Source: Clitopilus passeckerianus
Taxonomy: Eukaryota; Basidiomycota; Agaricomycetes; Agaricales; Entolomataceae
Assembly (NCBI GenBank): GCA_944990035.1
Contig: CALYLX010000034.1
Span: 124,001-188,000 of the forward strand
DNA length: 64,000 nt
Direction of reading: 5' to 3'
In this document: piece by piece, positions 22,533-33,764 of the stretch
How positions within the stretch are numbered: position 1 is the stretch's first letter
How the letters are laid out: each line of letters opens with the position of its first letter
Translations under genes and position numbers: made by a program
Notes under the pieces: generated by a model
Told to the model about the DNA's origin: nothing
Seen by the model: the letters and a program-made list of their open reading frames with translations, nothing else
The model's database searches: none

Positions 22533-23057
22533 TTCCCGCTACCTTTTAAGGTAGTAGGGTCTTGGGGGACGCAATAAAACGACTTTTTGCAGGAGAATCA
22601 CCTCCCATCAATAAAGCTGTGCTCTGAGTTCCAATATCTTCGGGAACTGCCGTCACGCAAGTACTCTAATCTCTGGAGTCTTGAGAACATGTTCAGACGA
22701 TGTTTTGGGTAGGAAAAATAATTTAGGACTGTTCGGCTACTTAACAACAGTACTTATCAGAACGACGAGGAGCCATGTTAGCTCCTTAAGTTTGCCCGTG
22801 CCACTAGAAAGCGTTTATGCCCATGTGAGAAAGAAGGGACGGGCTATCGTGAGGTGAGGGAAACGAGAACAGTTGCTTATGTACTGTGTTCGGGAAACAG
22901 GAAGGGCAACGGTTGGAACGCCAGAAGTTCACTAATTAATTGTCTGCAGTGACTTCAATCTGCAGTAATCACTCACCACCACGTAATCATTCTCAACTCT
23001 TGACCATTTCCATGTAGAGGTAGCGGGCTTTGCCGCTTGTCGGCCTTACTGGTTTAT
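22533..23057 (+). repeat. Non-coding direct repeat, copy 1 (long)
   Basis: From TTCCCGCTACCTTTTAAGG to GGCCTTACTGGTTTA. Nearly identical to copy 2 at 23367-23758, but carries about 100 bp extra in the middle (around 22720-22830). It is not an obvious tRNA, rRNA, snRNA or TIR element. A sub-repeat GTCTGCAGTGACT/ATCTGCAGTAATC is present in both copies. Confidence 0.85.
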
Positions 23058-23366
23058 TTAGTTTTTGTTCACCCACCCTCCCACTCTCCTTATTTCTTTT
23101 TATGATTATTGTATCTCTCTCAACAACTAATGTTCTTGTATTAACATTGAATTGGCAGCATTCATCGTTTTATATCCGTCGCGTAAATTATTCCTCACTG
23201 CCGCTCACAGCGTTCGTAGGAGCTTGCTGCCTTGAAGTGTTTCATCGTGCATCAGGATTCGGCACACCCACCTCAGGAGAGGGGATTGCTGAATTGTAAT
23301 CAATCGTTGCTTCCAAGGTTCCTCCTGCTTCTTTCACCCTGGTCTCAAACTTGAACGAAAACCGTA

Positions 23367-23758
23367 TTCCCACTACTTTTTAAGGTAGTAGGGTCTTGGG
23401 GGACGCAATAAAACGACTTTTTGTAGGAGAATCACCTCCCATCAACAAAGCTGTGCTCTGAGTTCCAATATCTTCGGGAACTGCCGTCACCCAAGTACGC
23501 TAGTCTTGAGAACATGTTCAAAACGACGTTTTGGGTAGGAAAAATAAAAGAAGGGATGGACTATCGTGAGGTAAGGGAAACAAGAACAGTTCGAGAAACA
23601 GGAAAGGCAACGGTTGGAACGCTAGAAGTTCACCAATTAATTGTCTGCAGTGACTCCAATCTGCAGTAATCATTCACCACCACGTAAACATTCTCAACTC
23701 TTGAGCATTTTCATGTAGAGGTAGCGGGCTTTGCCGCTTGTTGGCCTTACTGCTTTAT
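23367..23758 (+). repeat. Non-coding direct repeat, copy 2 (short)
   Basis: From TTCCCACTACTTTTTAAGG to GGCCTTACTGCTTTA. Same order of blocks as copy 1 without the central extra DNA. Divergence is a few percent, with single-base changes spread evenly, so the duplication is not brand new. Confidence 0.85.
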
Positions 23759-24040
23759 CCATCAGCGTATTGACATTCTTCCACCAAATTCACTGACCAA
23801 GTTGGACTCGGCCTTGCTTTCATTTGTTTGGTTTCTTTGGGGTGACATTCACGTGACACCCATGATCGCTGGATGGGTCGCGTCAAAAAGGTTCTGTCTC
23901 TGAACCTTGCGAAGTTGCGCGGCGCCGTTCATTCGTTTCTTGGGGATACTCTCTTCTTAGATATCGACGAGGCCATATACGCACACTTAAAATCGCGACG
24001 CTACCGACTAAATCCTGGCCGCTTTTGACTTCACGATCAG

Positions 24041-26380
24041 ATGACTTCCCTGTACGGACCTGTACCAGGCCATAGTATAGGGTTGAGGGCCAGTGGGCCG
24101 ACCCACATCCCTCAAAACTTGGCATACACACTGCATTCCCTGGATTCTACACCTACATCGGTCTCCTGTAGTAACGGGGGCATTTTGTATCAACGTTTTC
24201 ATGGACAATGTCCTCCCAAGCTCGTAATCGGGCTACCAGGAGATATCTACTTAGACACTTCCCCCAGCTCTCCGGCCTTATATCTTCGGCGTACCGATAG
24301 GTGGGAGCTCATCCAAAGCATAACACCTCTGGGGAACTCATCTATACGTCACCCCACTTGCAATGACTTCATTCTCACCTTTCGCGCATCCCAATGGCCG
24401 TTCTGGATTCGCGACACAGAATCAAAGTCACCCGTATCTGAAAGTACGAGCTCTACGTTGAGCCCTGAAGCTACGAACTCCTCTCAGAGCGCTAAAGCAG
24501 CTTCCGAAAAGAAAATGTCGACGACACCTCCTAAAACAAGTACGTCATCAGATACCTCGATCTCTTTTATGCCAAGCTCAAACGTTAATTTTTCAGAGAA
24601 GAGGAAGCATGCAGGAGACCACTCACAGCCAAGGAAGGTCCCCAAGGCCCACCATACCGCGTCCAAACAGCCCACACCCGACCCCCATACTAAATCGAAG
24701 CTCAAGAAGCCGAAAACGCCGAAGTCAAAGGTCGCGCCATATCCCCTCCCAGTCGTGAAGAATCGCGCGAAATCCCATAAATACTACTGGGACATCGTCC
24801 CACCTGCGGATGACTGTGGCACCCCGGGTGATTTCTTCTTTTTGATGTCGCCCGATGGGAGCCCGCCAAGGGCATACGTTAGGAACGCCTATTGGGATGA
24901 GATACCCGATAACCTCGACAAGCTTCGCACAAAACCGATCTGGAACTCTGAGAAAGCCGAACTTGCCCTGAGTATAACACCTGGAGGCGTAGCATGGCTT
25001 TCTCCTTCGACATGTACCCCGCTCAAGGCGAGCGCGTACACCGTATCCGACTGGCTGATGCAGCTTCTGGGGAAGACGCCAGTCCAACCGAGAGGCGGAA
25101 TCCTCAAATCTTCTCACCCCGAAGTCCATAAACAAGCTGCTGAGCCGGTGGCTATTGGAGCTAAAGTCACCAACGCTACGACAATGGCTAACGCGGAAAG
25201 CTTGGAGAAGTATCGCCGCTTAGAGGCGGAGGTAGCCAACTTGAGACGGGAGCTTCAGCAACTTCGAGCTTGCAACAATCCGGTCAAGACATCAGTTAGC
25301 GTGGGCACGGAGGCTGATTCGTCAAAACCAGCTCTCAAGTGGGACAGAGGCGTGCAGGTTGCTTTGGTCAAGGATGCACCACCAAAGGTATCAGCAAGCG
25401 TGGGTCGGGATATCGAGTATTCCTCTGAAATCACTCAGACCTTCATCCCATCGACGATCTCGACCGGTGTGGGTCCGGTTGTCGGGTATTCATCTCAGAC
25501 AACACAGACAATGTCTGTGCTGACGAGCTCGAAGGGTGTGGGCACCGAGGTGGCGTGCGAGGGGGCCCAGAAGAGAACTCAGGCGATCCAAACGGATGTG
25601 CCTTATCCAGTGCGAGGTGAGTAGCACTTCTCCGATGATAACTGTCCGATTACTAAATAAGTCTTCGGTTATAGAATCAGATGGGGTCTCATGCAAGACC
25701 TGCCGTGCTTGTGGAAACAAACGGAGCGATCAAGTACCAATCAGTAAGCCCAGCCTTCTCTACAGCATTTGTATGGGACGTTCCATGATAAGAATTCGTT
25801 GCGGCTAAAACGTCTCGTAGCGTATAGAAAGAGCCGATTGAGGAACGAGATCACCGAACCTCCCGGACCTTCCAATAGGCGAAACGACGTCAAGAGCTGC
25901 ATCTCAGAGTCGTCGAATCCATCTCTGCCCACGAATGATACTTCACAAATCACTTGTGGAGGTAAGGCAACACACCCGCAAGATGTGCAGGCTCACGGTA
26001 CGCTCTCCTCAGTGCTGCAGCCTCTGAACCACGCTTACTCTCTACAGATTCGAATGTTGGAACGTCGGATGTTCATGATAGCTTGGCAGAGAGAGATCTC
26101 AACATATTCTTCCGACACTTTAGAGAAACTGGGACACGTCGGTGCCGCTTTTGCATGTACGCCACTCGGACACACTCGGCTGTAAACAAACTAACCAAGC
26201 TATAGGCACGTAGTTACTCCTCCGCGCCTCACAGAATTTCCCGCAACTATCACCACTGAGCAGCTCCGAGATCATTGCAAAGAAGCGCACAAGGAATTCT
26301 GGATTGCTTTAGGGAAGATGTCGGAACGAAAGGTGCAGGAAATGCACGAGAAATTTGAAAAGCTGGATTCTCGTCAGTGA
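24041..26380 (+). CDS. Unnamed family member A: double GDIY module, coiled coil, C-x2-C/H-x4-H finger
   Basis: Exons 24041-25616, 25675-25743, 25821-25997, 26048-26156 and 26206-26380 join in frame to 701 aa. I recognise no named domain. Residues about 62-110 hold module 1 (GLPGDIYLDTSPSSPALYLRR, then W and HPTCNDFILTF). Lys/Pro/Ser-rich linker about 130-235. Module 2 about 255-320 (GTPGDFFFLMSPD, AYVRNAYWDEIPDNL, LALSITPGG). Then DWLMQLLG, a coiled coil YRRLEAEVANLRRELQQLRA (about 388-407), and a repetitive tail with four V-G-x-x ... TQT units. An additional C-x2-C-x2-C (CKTCRAC) sits about residue 531. The C-terminus has RCRFCMH ... LRDHCKEAHKEFWIALGKMS, a likely C2H2-type zinc finger. The intron directly after CRFC is phase 2, as in the paralogues. 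Function unknown; the finger suggests nucleic-acid or protein binding. Confidence 0.75.
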
Positions 26381-26916
26381 ACCGTAATTGAGTCAGGGCT
26401 TGGTACTAATTGATCAGCAATATCGGCTTATTTGGGGCTTGCGACTGTTATTAAGCTGTAGTTTATTATGCTATTTATTGAACTAATTTTATTTTTGTTG
26501 TTGTTAGTGAAAATCACGAGCGCCAAACTGATTGACCCGTTCTTGAATGTTGAAACATTGACGCGTCAATTAGTTCGACGCGCCTGGATACGATGGCATT
26601 GTTTGGCAGTAGTTTGCTTCTCCTCTGCACGGCCACATTTTTGCTGACCATTTGCCGCTTACGTTTCGGGCCTGTTATTGCTTCCATGCCCGCCTTTCCA
26701 AGGCTTTCTTGCTCCTTTCGCTCCAAATCAACAGGGCTTGACAATCGTCAAGCATCCAAATATTGAGTATCGATGTCGCGGACCGACCATGGTGGGAGAA
26801 ATTCCCCAGAAGACATGTTGCCAATTCAGTTGGCAAGGATATAAAATGACGAAACCAAGAAAGAACCCACCTTGGAGATTTTGCCCCACACCAAGACCTA
26901 GCTTCAGCCATTCACA
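26381..26916. other. Intergenic between family member A and P450
   Basis: About 540 bp. Contains two ACGCG-type sites (GACGCGTCAATTAG and TTCGACGCGCC, 26561-26584), AT-rich 3' UTR and the P450 promoter. No gene supported. Confidence 0.45.
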
Positions 26917-29063
26917 ATGTCGATCGTACGCACCATAGGGGGCACTGATATCGTGCTCTACTCTGTGGCAGGTTTTCTCTGTTGGAGAATCCTGAGGGCG
27001 ACCCTCAGCAAGGACAGAGGGCCGGTCATGCCCAAACTTCGTGGGCCAGCCAGCAAGAGTTTGCTCTTCGGTCTCAGTCGGTTTATCGCGAATCACCCCG
27101 ACACTGTTGCCCTCCATGAAGAATGGGCAGAGGAGTATGGGCCAGCCTATGCCGTTGCTGGACCCTTCGGGTCGAACAAGATCGTGGTTACGGACCCTAA
27201 GGCTGTTACACATTTCTACGTGAAGGACTATACGTACGTGCAGCCGCCGCTCTCAAGGACATATATTGAGAAGATGGTAAGCCAATCGTTCGCTCAAACT
27301 TCCCTCATGAATGCTCACGAAGTCTTCATTAGTTTGGTAAAGGTATTATATGGGCTCAAGGTGATGCTCACCGAAGGTTTGTCGTCCAACGGCAAGCTCT
27401 CAGGGTTAAGTGTCTCACTAGGATTTTAGGCAGCGCAAGGCCATGTCTCCGGCTTTCAGCAACGCAGCCATCAGGCGGCTCACATCTGTATTCTTCGACT
27501 CATCGTACAAAGTCGGTGTTGCCTATCCTCTCGCTCACATACCCAACACTGACTTCCGTCCTAGTTGAAGATTCACTGGGATAGCATCCTAGAATCCGGA
27601 AAGGATGGCACCTCGATCATCGAGGTCCAGCACTGGATGAACAGCATCTCGTGAGTACATTCTTTCCAGAGATCCAGACCTTAGCCAACAAGCCGTAGTA
27701 TGGACTCCATCGGCATCGCAGGCTTCGGACACGACTTCCAGTCTCTGGACGGCAAGTACTCCGCTGTGGTGGACATGTTCGACTCCATGAACTCCACCCA
27801 AACCGGCGTCTGGTCGTCCATGGTCTTCATTCTTGGACCGTTTATCCCTTTCCTGGCCCATCTTCCGACCAAGGCCAGTAGGTTGTTCACGAAAATGCGA
27901 GTCACGACCAGCGATATCGCGGATGACCTCCTAAAAAGAACGAGGGAGGAGACAGGGAGTACGCAGGAGTCACTGCAGGAGAAGTCAGTCATTGGGCTAT
28001 TGAGTATGTTTTCAGTGCTATTAGAGACAAGGCGGTGTTAACACTCGTTATAGTCAAGTCGGAATCGCAAGATGCACAGTTCCAGATGACGCACGAGGAG
28101 ATTGTTGCGCAGATTGTAAGTATTCTCGCCATTACCCGGGTGTGATGAGGAATAAACATCCGTCGTCTCAGAATGTCATGCTTCTCGCCGGCTATGAAAC
28201 TACTTCAAGTGGGTATCAACTAGTGTTCATCCGGAGCTGACGTTGATCTCGTCCACGTATAGTTTCTCTAACAGTAAGCATGGTCCACCACATTCTCTGA
28301 AAGTCCATTCACCCCATTGTTAGTGGGCCCTCATCGAGCTCTCAAATCACCAAGATAAGCAGCAACGGTTGCGTGAAGAGTTGTTGGAATTCGGCGGAAC
28401 ATCCGATCCCACATACGAAAACCTATCAACATCTCTACCCTACCTGGATGCTGTAATCCACGAAATACTGCGTCTGCATTCTCCAGTGCACGAAACCGTC
28501 CGCTACGTAAACACCTCCCCATTCATTCATTTCCATTCGCTCACCATCGTTAATTTTTCTAGACGAACGAAGACGATGTAATCCCCTTCTCGACTCCGGT
28601 CGTGACGAAGGACGGAGTGCCGATCAACAGCCTCCCCGTCAAGAAGGGCACTTCCGTCCTTGTTCCCATCCGTTCAATCCACAGATCAGAGAGCTTCTGG
28701 GGACCTGATGCGAAGGAATTCAGGCCTGAAAGGTGGCTCGACAGTGTTGACACATCTGCGAAAGAACTTCAGGGACATCGTCATCTGCTTACCTTTGGGG
28801 ACGGTCCGAGGATTTGTTTGGGCCGTGCTTTTGCTTTGACTGAATTCAAGGTATTTCGTCTCTTACGACAGGCATTGAAGGCATGGCTAATAGTTCATCC
28901 TGCGCAGGCTGCTTTGAGCGTGTTGATTAGGAGCCATTCGTTCGAACTGCCGGATGGCCCCAAGACGGTAATTGAGAAGTACCCTTCGCCGATTCTTGCG
29001 AGGCCAAAAGTTGCTGGGCAGGATGGGCCGAAGGTCCCGTTGAGGGCTAAGAGAGTACATTAG
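26917..29063 (+). CDS. Cytochrome P450 monooxygenase (microsomal), many introns
   Basis: Haem-thiolate monooxygenase, anchored in the ER by an N-terminal segment (DIVLYSVAGFLCWRIL, residues about 11-26). After splicing I read, in order: KLRGPASKSLLFG, YVQPPLSRTYIEKMFGKGIIWAQGDAHRRQRKAMSPAFS (C-helix WxxxR region; the exon junctions give WAQGDAHRRQRK), the I-helix oxygen-binding AGYETTS, the K-helix EILR of ExxR, and the haem loop FGDGPRICLGRAFA with its cysteine ligand. The C-terminus is RPKVAGQDGPKVPLRAKRVH. At least eight short GT-AG introns. Length (about 530 aa) and motifs are complete. The P450 at 55-57 kb shares the C-terminal block and is probably the same family. Substrate unknown. 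Confidence 0.9.
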
Positions 29064-29652
29064 TTATCGTGTATTGTTGAATTTGAATCCGAATTGACTC
29101 TGTCTGAACACCATGCTAATCTCCAGCGATGGAGAGATGTCCCACATTCTTCACGGTCACTACTAGGCCCTCAAGCCGTTCTGAACGGTTGGACTTTCGC
29201 TTAATTGCAGTATGGACGCTTGCATTCGACCTGTTAGTATCGCAATCGAAATGAAAACGTCCCTTGATAGCAGAACACCGGCGGAATCTGAACCTATTTT
29301 ATTTATTAAATTCTAGCGTCGGCAGTTTTTATATCCTTCTGCATCATGGGACTCCCACGGGGACGCAATTTTTCTATCTCTGAGCAAAACCTGCATTTCA
29401 TAGACTAGCCTGCGCTATCCGTATCCTGAGCACAAGAGCGAAGTCCCTGTAATGACCACTGTCGCGGTAAGGTGACATTGTCCTCAAACATCCCAAGTCC
29501 TTTGATGGAATTTGAATTAACCTCGTACATTTCGAATGTCAAGCTTAAGACAGGGAGTACCATAGGTTGCTTAAAAGGACCACGGCTGGATTGACCATCC
29601 TCATCCTTCAAGGACCTCAATCACTACAACTTCATACTTCCTTCTTCGCACA
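29064..29652. other. Intergenic, no supported gene
   Basis: About 590 bp between the P450 stop and a small secreted protein gene. No conserved frame or repeat seen. The last 100 bp are the likely promoter and 5' UTR of the next gene. Confidence 0.45.
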
Positions 29653-30026
29653 ATGCTCTTCAAATCATTCCTCTCAACTGTCCTCTTCACAGTTGCAGTC
29701 TCTGCATCCGTAATCTACATACAACGGCGAGACGGTTTTGGCCAATTCTCAACACAGCACATCCCACCATAAACAAGGCGCACTGGACAATTACTGCGGC
29801 ACTTACGGCGACCCATGCGATCGCGACGATCTTTGCTGCCCTGGATTAAGCTGCGACCTGAACGTACGTTTCTTCCTTTTCCATGTGTATAATCGGCGCT
29901 CTGAGGCAGAATCACGCCCGACAGAACTACGAATGTCGTTTCAAAAGCAACAAAATTGCTGCAGCTGCCTACAATGCGCTGAGGAAGCACCATGACCAGG
30001 ATTCGTCGATATTCTACGCCGAATGA
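29653..30026 (+). CDS. Small secreted cysteine-rich protein with knottin-like spacing; frame break after signal peptide
   Basis: The N-terminal frame MLFKSFLSTVLFTVAVSAS is a clean signal peptide. A second frame gives a cysteine-rich domain with the spacing C-x6-C-x5-CC-x4-C-x11-C (starts YCGTYGDPC), joined across a good intron (about 29863-29910) to a C-terminal tail ending at 30026. The pattern with an adjacent CC pair is that of inhibitor cystine knot folds, known in many secreted mini-proteins including antimicrobials and inhibitors; the activity here is unknown. The signal peptide and domain are in different frames: a normal intron cannot join them (only a 22-nt GT-AG interval fits), so either a frameshift has killed the gene, an unusual intron is used, or there is a base error. 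Confidence 0.5.
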
Positions 30027-30567
30027 GGGATGCACCGTAGCCCCAGCAATGATTGCTGTGAGCCTTTTGAATGTGACCACAGCGTGAGTTCTATTCGCAT
30101 TCGATTCCAGAAAACTTTGAATCTGGGCTGGGAGCTGAATCGGGTTTTCTTTGATATGGAGGTATTTGTGATTAAGTAGGTCAACGAAGATCAGGACATA
30201 AGAGATTGGCAAGTAATTGGAGAATTTCCGCTTGTGTTTCTCTGTGTATACATATGATATCAAACAATGTGTTCCTAGACGGGGAAGCAAATGTTGGTGT
30301 CCGAGCCGTTTGGGTGTTTTTTCAAGATTGTACCCAATGCCCGTTGGAGGCCATCACTCATCGGCCACATAGTTTTAGATCGAATACAACTGGATGAGTT
30401 TTTACACTTAGAGGTTGGGCGAGGATGGTAATCGAAAGTATCTTCCGGGACTGAGAAACGGCGCCAAATCTCGAGGCTGGAGTTCACATCGTTGATTACG
30501 TCAGATTTCGGGCCAACAAGCTCGGAGTCATCATGAATCGGCCCGACGTCAACATCTACCATCTCCC
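30027..30567. other. Intergenic, no supported gene
   Basis: About 540 bp between the small secreted protein and RQC1. Open frames on the minus strand at 30275-30577 overlap the RQC1 start and look fortuitous. Nothing else seen. Confidence 0.4.
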
Positions 30568-33511
30568 ATGCCACCACGACTGAACAAACGGCAGCAACGA
30601 GAACTCGAAGAGCTTGAGAGCCTTGGGGCTAGTCAAGCGCTAGAAGCTAGCCAGGAGGAAGCCTCAAGCGATGAAGAGGCTCCTGTTTCAGCGACGAAGG
30701 CTTCCGCATTCTCAAATGTACGCAGCACGGATCCTCCGAGGTCGAATTTCAAACTGATCTTTGCCTGCAACCAGTTTCTAGCCACTCAGGAGATCGATGA
30801 TGAGAACGAAGACAATGGCGACGAGGAGGACGGGTCAGTGAAGCCATCATCTAAGTCTCGCAAGGTCAGCTCGCTAATCTTAGTCCTTTCGCCATTTTAC
30901 AGAGGTTGATCGTTTTACAGAAAAAGAAAAAGAAGAAGGCCACTGCTTCAGCTACTGAACCTGCGACCCCAGCGGTGCCGACTCCTCCACCAGAGCCCGC
31001 TGTAACAAAGGAAGCTCCTGTGACTACATCTACACCCACAGCCTCGAAAGCTGAGAGGAAAGCTGCCAAGAAAGCCCGAGCAAAAGAGAAAAAGACTGGA
31101 GGAGACGAGATCGAACAAGCCCTCGCCGAGCTTTCCGTAAAGTACGTACTTCCTACCTCCTTCCTCCTTCCAAATTCTTACTTACCCTCGCGCTCTCTGT
31201 CAAGGTACCACTCCCTCCAACACTCCTCCACATCCTCATCAACCTCGGCATCCTCAAGTACCCTCGGCTCCCTCCTCTCCGTCTCCACCGCCCACCTCGA
31301 CCCCGAATCCGAAATGCGTAAATTCTTCGGATCCAAAGTCATCGCTGCGTCCAAATCGTCCGGATCTGGTGGGTCCACTTCAGCAGGTGCGGCGAGGAGG
31401 GCAGGTGCTGCTCAACGGTCCAATCTGACTAAACCACAGCCGACGTGGTGGAGCGCGAGTCAGAGGGAGGGATTATCAATACGGAGCTTGACCAGCGAGG
31501 AGGTAGAGGAGAAGCAGAGGAAACATGGGTGGGACGAGGCAGGGCCAGGGGAGAAATGGTGGACGGTGGAGTATAGTCAGGGGTACAAGAGTATGACGAA
31601 GGGGTTCATTGCTGCTGTTATGTCTGGACGTACGTCTCCTCTTCCCTCCTCCCCTCCCTCCTCTCCCTGATCTAATCTGATCTAATCCTCTCCCCATAGA
31701 CCCCGAAGCCCTATGGGAAGTCCAGCGCCGCCTCCCCTGGCACGCGGACAACCTCCTACAACTCGCCGAGATCTACCGCCACCGCGAAGAACACGCACAA
31801 GCCGTCGATTTCGTGGATCGCGCGATATTCACATACGAGCGTGCTTTTATTGGGGCGTTTAATTTTACGAGTGGGGTGAATAGGTTGGATTTTGATAGGG
31901 TGGAGAATAGGCCGTTTTATTTGGCGGTGCATAGGCAAGTTTCGTACGTTCTTTTTTCTTCACGCTATCGGTATCCTTTTTGTTGAATACATTCGCATGT
32001 AGGGACCTCCAACGAAGGGGATGCGTACGCACCGCGTTCGAGTTTGCGAAACTCCTCTATTCCATGGATCCTTGGGTCGATCCGCATGGGGCCGTGCATC
32101 ATCTCGAGATTCTGGCGCTCAAGTCTGGGAACGGTCGGTGGCTGCTTGAGTTGTGGGATTATTTCGCGAAGAGGCCGCAGGAGGATGATATGCTTAATCC
32201 GGCTATTCTGCCTGGGTTCATGTATGCGAGGGCGTTGGGGTTGAAGATATTGGAGGATGCGAAGGGAGATTCGGTCTGTACTTTTTTTTACACCAGATCT
32301 GGAAGAGGCGGGAAGCTGATTGGAAGGGGATGTATAGGATCATGAGAAGAGTACAGCGGCTTTGAAGGATGCTGTTAGATCCTATCCTTCGGTTGTCCCT
32401 CTGCTTGCGGATAAGATTGATGTCACGCTGCCAGCTGTGATAGCTGGACATCCAGACTTTAGGATTGAGACTGATTCGAGGTATGCTCCTCATGACTCTT
32501 TCATGCCTATACCTTCTGATCTTAGTTTTGAAAGGTCACTCTCCGAAAGCGTCGGTGTCCTCCACCTACTCTCACACATGTACGCCCTCCGCTCAGGCGG
32601 CATCTGGAAAGAATCCGATCATTCAAAATGGTTCTCCTCCACAATCCAATCTCTTTCCCTCCCTTCTCCACTCCCAACCACACCTCAAAAACGTGCACTC
32701 CTCTCTCTTCTCGAAAGAAACGAGAACATAAGATCCTCGATATACCGGCACGTCGTCGTCCTCGAATCAACCCACAAACGCCTCTTCTCCTTCATCCCCT
32801 CCCCCATCCTCTCCCAAGCCAAATCCTCCCTCGCCTGCGACCCCCTCCCTCCCCCACCATCAACCTGCATATCCTCATACGACCCGCACTACTTCGCACA
32901 AGTCCCCGACCTACCCACCCTCCAACCCAGGGGGACAAGGGGCCAGAGAAGACAGCAGGCGGCGTTGGACGCGAGGATGTTGGCGCAGATTTTACCAAAT
33001 GCGGACGCGAGGAGGCAGTTGGAGGAGATGATTGAGGGGAATGAGGAGTTGAGGGAACAGTTTCCGGGTGGGTTGAGGGAGGTGTTTGAGAGGTTGGGTG
33101 TGGAGGGGTTGGAGGATGTTATGTTGGCTGGGGCTGCTGGGGTTGGGTTGGGCGGTGTGGCTAGGAGAGGTGGTGGAGGAGGGATGGTGCCGATGGGAGT
33201 ACCGGGTGATGAGATGCCGGGTGGGTTTGAGGGCGATATGAGGGGGGGAGGAGATGCTTTTGATGAGGATAGGGGAGGTGACGGGAATGAAGACGAGGAG
33301 GAGGATGAAGATGAGGAAGAGGTTTCGGTCAGTTATTTGTTGCTCCTCATATCGGGTTACCATTTCACTGATGATTCACATTCAGCTTCTCCCGCGGATT
33401 CTCAGAAACTTTGTTGGAAGGTTATGGGGTGGTCCAGCACCAGTAGACGAGTCCACTGATGAAGACGATGATGACGAGGACAATGTATCTGAGCATGGAG
33501 GTGTTGATTGA
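30568..33511 (+). CDS. RQC1: Ribosome quality control subunit RQC1 / TCF25 homologue
   Basis: RQC1 works with Ltn1 on stalled 60S subunits to ubiquitylate and extract nascent chains; TCF25 is the animal name. Start MPPRLNKRQQRELEELESLG, acidic Ser/Glu region, then basic KKKKKKATA and KAERKAAKKARAKEKK. The conserved core runs from STAHLDPESEMRKFFGSKV through PTWWSASQREGLSI, WWTVEYSQGYKSMTKGFI, WHADNLLQLAEIYRHREEHAQA, AFNFTSGVNRLDFDRVENRPFY, RRGCVRTAFEFAKLLYSMDP and WDYFAKRPQEDDM to HADSRYA-type blocks. The C-terminus LLPRILRNFVGRLWG is spliced across an intron at about 33330-33385 and ends with an acidic tail. About seven introns. Translated extent and motif order match the family; a Gly/acidic insert near residue 660 is fungus-specific. 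Confidence 0.9.
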
Positions 33512-33764
33512 CAAAACGAAAGGAGTGGATAGCAACGACCGATAAATACGGATGTAATTCTAGATCGGTCCGGCGTCTTCACTGGAACAAGGGAAATATT
33601 ACGAATACGAGGATACAACAAATGCCTAATCTACAAAGTTCCAGACTCTTCCGAGGGCGTACAGATGCGTATAGTGTAGGTCGTGCATGAATAAATAAAT
33701 AAAATCTTATGAAAGCAATCGAAAGTAAAGGCGTCCATCATGAAATCCTAGGTCCCGATCACAC

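Larger units (their letters stand above)
22130..24040. other. 1.9-kb intergenic region dominated by a duplicated non-coding repeat
   Basis: No gene supported. It contains two direct copies of one repeat (listed separately) with about 310 bp of pyrimidine-rich DNA between them, and the promoter of family member A. Short frames here are not conserved between the repeat copies. Confidence 0.6.

Noticed and set aside
23030..23299. 89-codon frame between and over the two repeats
   Set aside because: Crosses a repeat boundary and is not conserved in the other copy.
22533..23758. CRISPR-like or tRNA-derived array
   Set aside because: Only two long copies, no spacer regularity, no cloverleaf, and the organism is a eukaryote.
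26200..26230. A 24-nt or 32-nt intron in family member A that would follow THSA
   Set aside because: Too short; the 49-nt intron starting at 26157 keeps the finger in frame and matches the paralogues.
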